In this document: in pieces, positions 56,140 through 64,000 of the stretch
Position numbering within the stretch: position 1 is the stretch's first letter
How the letters are laid out: the number at the start of each line of letters is the position of its first letter
Assembly: GCA_031213475.1 (NCBI GenBank)
Contig: JARUPZ010000034.1
Span: 930,001 to 994,000, forward strand
DNA: 64,000 nt
From: Nereocystis luetkeana
Taxonomy: Eukaryota; Sar; Phaeophyceae; Laminariales; Laminariaceae
Direction: 5' to 3'
Notes under the pieces: model-generated
Seen by the model: the letters and a program-made list of their open reading frames with translations, nothing else
What the model was told of the DNA's origin: nothing
The model's database searches: none
Translations under genes and position numbers: made by a program

Positions 56140-56535
56140 ACCTCATCATCTCTCTGGTGTGTATAATGCCCCTCGGCTTCGTGCGCAACCATCTCATGAC
56201 CCAAAATCTAGGTCTTGTGTTTTGGTCGGCAGCTGAACTGCCTGGACGACAGATCGTCGGAAGGGGTGTACTATGAGAAGCATGTGCCATAGGCAACGTG
56301 TAGGGTCTAGACGAGCTGTACGGTGTGCAGCAGTTCATGGTGATCTGTACAACTTTGTGTCGTGTTTTCGTGTGCAGCTGAACTGGATGATCTAGGCTGT
56401 AGGTGAGCTGCAGTAGATGGTGATCTGTTCGTAGTCTGCGTTTTGGTCGGCAGTTTGAAAGTGGCTGAGCGACACATCGGACGTAGTGTACTTTTTCTTT
56501 TTGACAAGCACCTCATGACGGTAAAATGTACCAGG
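56140..56535 (+). pseudogene. Three decayed tandem copies of the COR exon 20 start
   Basis: Three copies of [GTGTTTT(G/C)GT..GCAG] followed by CTGAACTG-like sequence lie before the live exon: near 56215-56290 (CTGAACTGCCTGGACGAC, reading LNCLDDRSSEGVYYE), 56360-56400 (CTGAACTGGATGATCTAGG) and 56440-56510 (GGCTGAGCGACACATCGGA, then GTAGTGTACTTTTT). Each keeps the acceptor but none keeps a full frame. Spacing is about 75-170 bp. Confidence 0.75.
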
Positions 56536-56609
56536 TAGCATCTGCTGTAGATGATGTACGGCATGTACGTGGTGACCTGTCCGGTGTTGTTTATTGTTTT
56601 CGTCCGCAG

Positions 56610-56722
56610 TTGAACTGGCTGAACGACACATCGGAAGTGGTCTACTTCAATAAGGAAGGCCTGGACGACTTCGTAATCATGCACCCGCTTCAACTCATGG
56701 ACGCTGTCAAGCTCATCGTCAG
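56610..56722 (+). CDS. LRR-ROCO exon 20, COR core
   Basis: Acceptor TTCGTCCGCAG leads to LNWLNDTSEVVYFNKEGLDD then FVIMHPLQLMDAVKLIV. This matches the COR block (F/WLxxxGxVxYF...DxVI.xPxWLxDxxxxxV). Donor is AG|GTGAGC. It is the live member of a four-copy exon-edge array whose other members lie just upstream. Confidence 0.88.
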
Positions 56723-56759
56723 GTGAGCACCGCGTCCGCATTGGCCCTGCAAGTAACCG

Positions 56760-57085
56760 CAACTGTGAATGTGTTACCAACTGAGCTATAGGGGTAAAGT
56801 GTTGATCGATTACCCAGCCCAGTGTAACCCTTACCAGGTATATCATTCTCCCCCTCTCTGGACGGTGGAATATTTGAGACGTTACGGTGCCGTATAGGGC
56901 CGTACGTGGACCGTCCCCCCTCGTTTCACTACCTGAGCAACTAGAGATATACCAGGTTTGATTTTGGGGGCTCGCGCAAGCGTTTCTCGAAATATTTGAG
57001 GTGAGATTCGCAGTTGTGTCCTAGATGCCGTCATATGTGAAAGTAACTCACTTAGCTACAAGGGTAAAAAGAGTAACCGCGTATA
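56760..57085 (-). repeat. tRNA-like SINE fragments, minus orientation
   Basis: On the minus strand CCTATAGCTCAGTTGGTAAC (56790-56770) is a good A box, and CCTTGTAGCTAAGTGAGTTAC (57058-57038) a weaker one. The region CGCGCAAGCGTTTCTCGAAA (56972-56991) matches the complement of 47219-47238. Confidence 0.5.
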
Positions 57086-57450
57086 CAATGAACTGTAAAA
57101 GTAACGGTAAAGTAACCGTAAAAGTAGTCGTACGAGTAACCTTTAAAGTAACAGTAACAGCGTAACTGTACGAGTAACCGTAGCAGTAGCCGTAAAAGTA
57201 ATCGTACAAGTAACTGTGAAAGTAACAGCAACAGCGTATCGGTACAAGTGACCGTAAAAGTGATCATACAAGTAACCGTAGAAGTAACCGCACAAGCAAC
57301 AGCAACAGCGTAACCGTGCAAGTAACCGTAAAGTAACCGTAAATCTAATCGTACAAGTACCCATGAAAGTAACGGCAACAGCGTAACCGTACGAGAAACC
57401 GCAACAGCAGCCGTGCAAGTAATCGTAAAAGCAACCGTAAAGTACCGGTA
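57055..57450 (+). repeat. GTAACCGTAAAA degenerate minisatellite
   Basis: Most of 0.4 kb consists of six- to twelve-base steps such as GTAACCGTAAAAGTAACCG and GTACAAGTAACC. The minus frame that crosses it is a repeat artefact. Confidence 0.75.
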
Positions 57451-57459
57451 ACAAGCTTG

Positions 57460-58800
57460 CACGCCATCACAATGTAGAAGTAACGTACTCGTAAACCCTT
57501 CTAACAACCCGTACTTGTCTGACCGAAAATATAGTAACCGTTTGATATTGATCCCAGACTCCAAATGGGTGTTATTTTTTCGGTGAGAGTTGTATGAAAT
57601 CAGTAACCGTGTAGTCATAGGGGGGAGGGAACTCTCACAAAAGTTGCCATAAAAAACCCCGTGAACACGCCGTTGCGTGTCGGCAAGGGGGGAAGAGAGC
57701 TCTGCCATTGTCCTTGGGATCTGAGTTGGGACATACACACCACCTCAATGAACAAAGATGAGAGAAGAGCTGCGTAAGGGCCACTATCCGAAGGGTGGCC
57801 AATACATACCTTGGTGGTTTTTTTTTTTCGTTTTTCGTTTTCCTTCTTTTTTCCATTTATGGGCTGACTTTTTATCCCGTTTTGGTTTTCTGTTTTATTT
57901 TTGTTTTGGGCAAAAGTCAAAATCAGGTACACCTGCTCTATTTGAGCCAAAACCAGTTAGATACCGAAACTAAGGAAACAGCCCACGCCACGAGGGGTAT
58001 TCGTGTCCACGAGAAATCTCAAGCATTTTTTATTCGCGTCTGAGCATTGGGCGTGTGGCCTCCAAAATCTGAATTATTCTGCTTTCTTCAAGAAAGATAG
58101 TTACGGCGGGCTCCTCCGCTTTGACCTGCAGAGGGTCCCTATTAATCCATTCATAGGCTTCGTTTGTTTCGCCACGGCGGACGCGCGATGAGTATATATT
58201 CTGGCGCCTCTCCGCCTTTGCCAGCTTTGAATGCTCTCGACTATCCTCGCGGAACCGCCTGCTCGGCACGAAATTGTTTTGCCTACCAAACTCGAGACCA
58301 TCTCGCCGCGGGGTGGGGCAGACGAACTGCCGTCTGTGCCCACGGTGCTGTAACATGACTCTTGTGGCCATAGAAAACAACAACAAAGTACATACACATC
58401 ATAGCAACTGAAGCACATTCTACTCCCCAAAGAAGAAAATGTGAAATCAGCATACGTACGCAAGTCTAAAATACGCACGTACGTCCATATACTATGGCCT
58501 CTCTGATTGGCTGAAAATCAGGCAATGACAGTGCCAAAAGCAACGTAGACGAAGTGAACAAAGTCAGGTGTAACTGGCCAGTTTCAAACCAAAAACAGGT
58601 ACGATGTGAGGCTGGCCAATGGCAGGGCTCCTGGCTCGTACTTGCTTCTTCTATTATAGTGCGTACCTGATGTTCGGCAGTAATGGACCAGGTATACCTG
58701 ATTTAGGCTAAAACCCTTTTGTTTTTTTCTCTTGTCGTCTTATTCTCTTCTATTTTAGTTCCTCTTTTTTTCGTTACATTTTTGCTCTTCCACTTTTATT
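57460..58800. other. Intron 20 stretch without recognised features
   Basis: No exon, RNA gene or clear repeat seen. T-rich tracts at 57815 and 58730-58960 lead up to the exon 21 acceptor. Confidence 0.4.
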
Positions 58801-58968
58801 TTATCTTTTTTTGTGGGTCGGGTTCTTCTTCAATTTCGGTTTCGTTTTTTTTCCCGCTTTTTTTCCTTTGCTGTCTGTTGGCTTAGTTTGTATCCCGTTT
58901 TGGTTTTCCGTTTTTTTCCCCTTGTTGTCTTGTTGTTCTTCCTTCTTCGTTTTCTTTTTTTTTCTCAG

Positions 58969-60304
58969 GCGAGATTTGAAGGAACAGGTAGAGGGCCTGG
59001 TACTCCACCAGCGGGAAAGGGACAACCGAATACAGAGCGAAGGAGCGGTAACAGCAGCAGCAGCATCATCACCAACAGTAACAGCAACAGCAGCGTCAAC
59101 AGGAGGCGTTCCTGCCTTATCGGGCGGGAGGGGACGCGCCGCAGGCATCCCCGCAGCCACCCCACCATCGACAGACGCGGGAGAAGTCCGCCAACGTTCG
59201 ACTGCTTCGCCCAGCGAACGATTCCTCTCGACCGACACCGCTTCGAGGAACATGGAAACCCCACGTCCGCCACCACCCCCGCTAAATTTCGGCCAGCCCG
59301 CCGGGGCCGTTGGCGTTGTTGTTGGTGTTGTTGGTGGTGAAGGTGATGGAGTTGTTAGTGAAGCTGGAGAGAGCGGAGGGGCGGGCGGGAGGCAAAAGGG
59401 TTGTCGGCGCTCGCGGAAGCACGAGCGCCGAGCTGCCTTGCAAACATCCGCGACTGACGCCGCTCCCGGCGTTCGTTCCTCGCGAGGCGGTAGCGGGAGG
59501 GTGGGCGCTAGACCCGCCTCTTTAGGGGATGCCGTCGCACCTTGGACAGGGATAGCATCGGCAGGGGCGGCAACAGCATCGGCGGTAGCTGCATCAGCGG
59601 CGGCGGCAGCAGCATCGTCATCAGCAGCAGCAGGAGGAGGAGGAGGATCAGCAGCAGCAGTAACAACAACCACAACTTCAGCATCAGCTACAACAACAGC
59701 GGCAACAGCAGCAGCAGCAGCTGTAAGAGCTGTATCGGCTGCAGCAGCGGGAGTAGAAGAAGCGGCGGCGGCGGCAGCGACGGTGGGCGGAGTGGTTACT
59801 CCCGCCAGGACGCCGACGGGAAACGGAGGAGGAAGCGGGCGGGGGGGGGTGACAACGTCCCCGACGTCTTCTCCTCCTGCGAGAACACCTAACCGTGAAC
59901 GGCAGTCAGCTGATGGTGCCATTAGGAGCGGCAGCGGCAACCGTATCAGCGGCGGTAACGGTGGTGGTGGTGTTGTTGGCGGCGGCAGCAGTGGTGTTGG
60001 TGGTGTTGGTGGTGTTGGTGGTGTTGGTGGTGGTGGTGGTGGGGGTGGTGGGGGTGGTGGTGGTGGTGGGGGTAATGGTGGTGGTGGTGGTAATGGTGGT
60101 GGTGGTGGTGGTGGAAGCAGGCAGGACGCCGCGGCCCCCGTCCCCCAGGCGATAGCCCCCCCCGTGCTGTCATTCCGCGATCAGTCGCAGCTTAACAAGG
60201 GGGTGGTGAGTCGGGCTGTTATCGACGCCCTCATGGAGCCGCTGGGCGAGCTTAGGTCGGACACACAGGCGCGAGATTTCCTCATCAATCTTTTGCAGGC
60301 GAGC
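58969..60304 (+). CDS. LRR-ROCO exon 21, COR with a large low-complexity insertion
   Basis: After TTTTTTCTCAG the exon encodes RDLKEQVEGLVLHQRERDNR, then roughly 370 residues dominated by Ser, Ala, Thr, Val and Gly from GCAGCA, ACAACA and GGTGGTGGT repeats, then SQLNKGVVSRAVIDALMEPL and DTQARDFLINLLQAS. The ends are COR-like (the GVVSRAVIDAL helix), the middle is repeat expansion. Donor AGC|GTGCGT gives phase 0. An antisense frame of 379 codons is also open here and is taken as a shadow. Confidence 0.78.
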
Positions 60305-60404
60305 GTGCGTTTTGTTTTACGGCACGGGCGGGGATGACGGGAGTAACGGGCGGGGGGAAGGGGAGCGTGGACGGGGGGAGGGGATGGGCCGAGAGGGTAG
60401 TGGC

Positions 60405-60530
60405 CGGGGGGGATAGGGGGTGCGTACTCATTTTATGCTTGCCTCAGTCATTTGATTTACCAAGGTTCCCTTTCGAGACGGAGCACACTTCCTACTCCTA
60501 CAAGAGACACCTCCAACGTTTGGACGTTTT
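60405..60530 (-). mobile_element. LINE 3' terminus with C tail, minus orientation
   Basis: On the minus strand GTGTGCTCCGTCTCGAAAGG, GACTGAGGCAAGCATAAAAT and GAGTACGCACCCCC. It lies in the intron after exon 21. Confidence 0.6.
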
Positions 60531-60779
60531 TTATGACTGCGTTTTTTGTAAAAGTTTCTTTGTAAACGTTGTGCTAATCGTATCCCCTTTCCTGTTTCGC
60601 CGCCTGTAGTGGCGGGACGTAACTTGCCTAGATCGAAATGCCTCCATGTCTGGTGTGGCCCAACTAAGCACAGTGGGCTTCGGCCTTTGTATACGCGCGA
60701 GAGCGTGCCTTGTGACCGAGGCCTCCAACGAGTCGCCGCAGCGGTCGATCTGCGCCTTACCCCTGCCCCCGCCCCGCCT

Positions 60780-60890
60780 TACTGCCCCCCCCCCCCCCCC
60801 CCCCCCCCCTCTATGGTCATACGACTACGGCCATGCATGAGATCGAGTACATCTCTTCTATCGAGTACCCTCCCTCCCCCTTCCGAACAC
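60780..60890 (+). repeat. SINE 3' fragment between C runs
   Basis: CTACGGCCATGCATGAGATC and CTATCGAGTACCCTCCC after a run of 27 C interrupted once or not at all. Confidence 0.6.
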
Positions 60891-61149
60891 GCAAGCCACG
60901 AATACGCGCTGCGAGCAACATAAAATACGAGATTGTCACGTCCAGTGCCTCTCCCATTATTTTCCGAATTGTTTGGTTTTGACCCACCAACCCTTCTCTC
61001 TCGGGTATGCAGTGACCGACCTATTTGTATCCTCCGTCCCTCCATTTTGGGGATGCGAAGGTCCATAGCCATACCGCTAACGCCAAGGCATGACTATGAG
61101 TGCAGCTCGCCCCCTACCTTCTTCTACCCTCCCCCCCCTCCCTGTGTTT

Positions 61150-61420
61150 ACAGTAAGGCACCCACGAAGCAGTTACATAGTGCCCCACTTGCTGTCTCTG
61201 GAAGTGGCCATACGGGAGAATAAATGAACTCATTTGAACCTGTCGTCCACATGCAAGTCCGCCTCACAAGCTGTTCTTAGTGCACGATGCGACTCACCCT
61301 CCATGCGACTCGCCGAACACCTCACGGCGCTTCGCGCTTGGTCCAAGCAATATCTGCCTGCTCGGTAAAAACCCGACGTGCTCCATGCCGGCACTGACGG
61401 GGTGCGAGCATTCTCCCTTC
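61150..61420 (+). repeat. SINE-like element, 3' end lost
   Basis: GCACCCACGAAGCAGTTACA, CTGTCGTCCACATGCAAGTC and CTCACGGCGCTTCGCGCTTG match the full-length copies; it breaks off after CCATGCCGGCACTGACGG. Confidence 0.65.
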
Positions 61421-61504
61421 CCCTCACAACCCCCGCCCTCCATTTTTTTCTCTTCCTCAACGCCGAAACCGCCAAAAACAAATGTGGAACTCCATTCGCC
61501 GCAG

Positions 61505-61771
61505 GAATCGTGCGTTCTCGTCAAGATGTCAGACAGCGAGAGTGCAGCCAGTGGGGGCGGCACTGCCGGTGCTGGTGCTTCTGGTGCGGGTGGGGCTGCT
61601 GATGGCGCTGCTGGTGCTGGGGGAGGCGGGGAAGGAGGCGTTGCTGGAGGTGCGGGCAGGGGTGGAGGTGCCTCCGCCCTTCTACGCTCGAAGTCCTATG
61701 AATTGGTGACCCTGCAGGCCATGACGAGGAGGCAGGAGGGGGTGTTGTATTTCATCCCTTGTATTTTGCCG
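61505..61771 (+). CDS. LRR-ROCO exon 22, COR to the YFIPxxLP motif
   Basis: Acceptor TTCGCCGCAG is followed by ESCVLVKMSDSES, a Gly/Ala-rich loop of about 50 residues, and SYELVTLQAMTRRQEGVLYF with IPCILP before a CG|GTGAGA donor. VLYFIPCILP corresponds to the conserved E-YLVPSLLP stretch of COR. Phase 0 in and out. Confidence 0.8.
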
Positions 61772-61955
61772 GTGAGAGAGACACTATCGTGCTGCATGGC
61801 GGGGGGAGGGGGGTGGAGGGTTCACTTTGTCTTCTCCGGAATTTATGTTCTCTGTCGGGAGGGGAGCGAGGATGATATTATTTTGTCTATTTTCTGTATT
61901 GTTTTTAAAGTATGCTTTCCCTTTAAAAAAAAAAATGATTTTGTCTTTTTCTCAG

Positions 61956-62021
61956 AAGGTGGCACTTTTGATGGCGATGTTTAGGCCTCTCTATGCCTGG
62001 GCCCAAAGGGATGAGGGTTGA
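61956..62021 (+). CDS. Possible last exon of the LRR-ROCO gene
   Basis: A strong T-rich tract and TTCTCAG precede 21 codons, KVALLMAMFRPLYAWAQRDE plus Gly, and a TGA at 62019. The phase agrees with exon 22. If used, COR would lack most of its C-terminal half, so either the gene is truncated or this is not the true continuation and further exons lie beyond the window. Confidence 0.3.
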   Translation, partial: KVALLMAMFRPLYAWAQRDEG

Positions 62022-62254
62022 CATTCGCATGTGTTTTTAACCCTCGCTGACCTCCTTAACCCTTTTAGAGCTGCCAACTGTCAGGCGCGAGCAAGGTGTT
62101 TTCATGTTGTCTTGTCTTGTTTTTTTTTTTTCCTGTTTTGCTGATTCTTCCGTTTTTTCCCCCATCTTCTTCTCAGACACCCCACACTATTCCCAAGTAG
62201 TCCATCCCCACATACGTGATAGGTGCAGTTCTAAAGGGAGTTGCCACTATACAG

Positions 62255-62445
62255 TATAATAGTGGTCCCTGTATAGTGCCGGTATGTGCTGTCAGGCCAA
62301 GAAAGACATCGGCACTATAGCGCCAACCGGCATTGTTTACTCCGCACACTGCCTCACTGGTTATAACCCCATCTGTCTGTGCCGAGCGATTCCACCGGCA
62401 ACATATCGGGCACCGAGATTTTCCAGCCGGCATTGTAGAGGGACC
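62255..62445 (+). repeat. GGCACTATAG repeat, single unit
   Basis: GGCACTATAGCGCCAACCGG and TACTCCGCACACTGCC as in the 41825-42301 array. Confidence 0.7.
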
Positions 62446-62509
62446 CTTACTGTGCCCTACCCGGAGAGATGCCTCCCCGGGTGATTATCTCCAGGCATCT
62501 TCCCGGGTC

Positions 62510-62700
62510 ATGACCTCACCCTACCCGCGGGTCGGCTCAGAATTGTTTTGAAATACCACGAGTCCGTTCGGGTCAGGTTGGATCAGGAGGTTCTCAATCT
62601 GTCTCGGGTCGGGTCGGGTCGGGTCGGGTTACCCTTTACGCTAACCCGACTCGACCCGACCTGACCCGCGAGGTTTGACCCGACCCGCGAACAGCCTTAG
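62510..62700. repeat. GGGTC pentamer inverted repeat
   Basis: CGGGTCGGGTCGGGTCGGGT faces CGACTCGACCCGACCTGACC across about 20 bp. Related to 28250-28405. Confidence 0.7.
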
Positions 62701-63150
62701 TTCTCCCCGCCTCACGCAACCCTCACGGGTCGAGTCCACATACGTCACGTGCCCGAGGTCGCTTAGGCCTGCGCTGCTGTTACTACTACCGGGAGCGGGA
62801 GCGAGAGGAGCGCAATGTACTGTACCACGTACCAGGTGTACTGCCACGCTGCGCTTAGTCCAACAGGGCCGTTTCCGCCTCATTAGGGTAAAAACAGAAG
62901 GCCGATAGGGCGGTAAACCGCCCTATGACGAATGGGGCGGCCACTCGATACACGGCGGTTACAATCTCGGCGTACTCCGTACAGCGCACACCGCCTGATA
63001 CTCACCCCATCACTGTTTTGGTAGAGATTGCACACACACACACTTTTTGGCGTTTTTGTCCGTTGTAACTTGGTGCTGTGTGTGTGGTCGGTTCTGATGT
63101 TCGTCTGCGGGTGTAATCGACACGCGGCACGTGTTGTTTGGAGCATTCCC
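62700..63150. other. Stretch without recognised features
   Basis: No exon or repeat that I can support; no continuation of COR was found here on the plus strand. Confidence 0.35.
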
Positions 63151-63151
63151 G

Positions 63152-63400
63152 AGGCGTTCTACGGTAGAGGCTCACCCTAATTTTTCCGAGGCTCCTCACT
63201 TGAGGAGCTCCATACCTCACCCGAAAACTGACTTCAGCAAAACTCAAGTTGCTTCCCGATAAAAAGTCCCAGGGCTCAAGTATACAAAAACGTCATTTTT
63301 CGGAACGAGATTGACGTTCCGACGATTTTCGGGTTAAGGACGCCCGTCTTTCAGAAACAAAAAAGCGGAAACGTGCTGCCAGAGCTATCGTAGAACGCGT
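63152..63400 (-). mobile_element. MITE-3 copy, inverted
   Basis: GGCGTTCTACGGTAGAGGCT at the left and GAGCTATCGTAGAACGCG at the right; the interior holds CCTCACTTGAGGAGCTCCAT, complementary to the copies at 5920 and 30561. Confidence 0.75.
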
Positions 63401-63449
63401 CTTCCCGACTGAGAGGGTGAATTTCGTCTCCATGTGGAAAGTGAGACGC

Positions 63450-63568
63450 CCTTAACCCCGTCTGGATTCCTTTAGGACTGCAGTCCCGTTCTGTGGACGG
63501 AATAAACACTTGGAGTCTGAGTCAGATCTGAGGTTTTTTGTTCAGTGCGGTACTAAAAAGGGTCTTAA
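63450..63568 (+). mobile_element. MITE-2 hairpin, diverged copy
   Basis: CCTTTAGGACTGCAGTCCCG marks the left arm; the right arm is mostly lost, ending GGGTCTTAAC. Confidence 0.5.
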
Positions 63569-63811
63569 CCCATCCGCCGGAGCAGACAAATGAAGAAAAA
63601 AAAATGAATCGACGACGAAGGCGACGACGTCTTTGTCCCGCCGACGTGTAACCTTGGCTGACCTCGTCAGCGTTTTCACCGCTGTGGAAAACACCCCGTA
63701 CTAAATCCAAGATGTTTTTCCCCACAGACGTGTGGGTGCACTTGTTGAAGAGGCATTTTTTCTTTTGTTCACCTGTGTGGGGAAATAAAAAACGGCGTTA
63801 TTGTGGAAGAG

Positions 63812-64000
63812 GGGGGGGGGGGTGTACTCGATAGGAGAGATGTACTCGTTCTCATGCATGGCCGTAGTCGTATGACCATAGACCCTCGCATCCCTACAAT
63901 GCCGGGACGGAGCATGTCGGGTTTTCACCGACCAGGCAGACATCGCTTGCACCAAGCGCGAAGCGCCGTGAGGTGTCCGGCGAGTCGCATGAAGGGTGAG
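63812..64000 (-). repeat. SINE-like element, minus orientation, cut by the window end
   Basis: A G run, GTACTCGATAGGAGAGATGT, CATGCATGGCCGTAGTCGTA and GACGGAGCATGTCGGGTTTT, matching 32888-33165 nearly base for base. Confidence 0.7.

Noticed and set aside
58801-59940. Minus-strand frame of 379 codons
   Set aside because: It is antisense to ROCO exon 21 and is open only because of GCA/ACA/GGT triplet repeats.

Overview
The window is nuclear DNA of a complex eukaryote. Genes are split into short exons by introns of about 1-4 kb, with GT-AG and some GC-AG splice sites, and the introns are packed with microsatellites, minisatellites, MITE-like elements and LINE/SINE fragments with C-homopolymer tails. 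The clearest gene encodes an LRR-ROCO protein (leucine-rich repeats, then a Roc GTPase domain, then COR). Expanded LRR-ROCO families with exon duplication are known from brown algae (Ectocarpus), so a brown alga or close stramenopile relative is my best guess. This is inference from gene content, not a database match.

Layout. (1) Positions 1-9770 hold a minus-strand gene: a start exon at 9539-9770 and a large 462-codon exon at 93-1478, separated by about 8 kb of intronic repeats (at least one linking exon is not found), and continuing left out of the window. (2) Positions 9771-19597 are gene-poor: CAG-rich sequence, a 0.8 kb duplication, a TTGTCCGGACAA minisatellite, a transposon-like element full of CGATATATCG motifs, and GATCTA-rich elements. 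(3) From 19598 to at least 61771 a single plus-strand LRR-ROCO gene can be followed through 22 exons. All splice phases agree, apart from one extra base in exon 6. Exons 1-6 encode a low-complexity, acidic then lysine/glycine-rich N-terminus; exons 7-13 LRRs; exons 14-17 Roc; exons 18-22 COR with a 300-residue low-complexity insertion. A possible last exon ends at 62021; otherwise the gene runs on to the right. (4) 62 kb to the end is repeats.

The Roc domain has lost key GTPase residues (P-loop glycine to arginine; the usual THxD motif reads TYVN), and three places beside live exons carry decayed tandem copies of exon edges, as expected for a gene that evolves by exon duplication and loss.

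The most unusual signal is a 9-bp word, TACCAGGTA/TACCTGGTA, found about 36 times where about 0.5 would be expected at random. Comparing repeat copies shows that it arises by insertion of 7 bp (CCWGG plus a duplicated TA) at TA dinucleotides. It behaves like an ultra-short insertion or an excision footprint. A second system of interest is a LINE and a SINE that share a 3' end of the form GAGTAC followed by a run of C; several plus-oriented copies sit directly upstream of ROCO splice acceptors.
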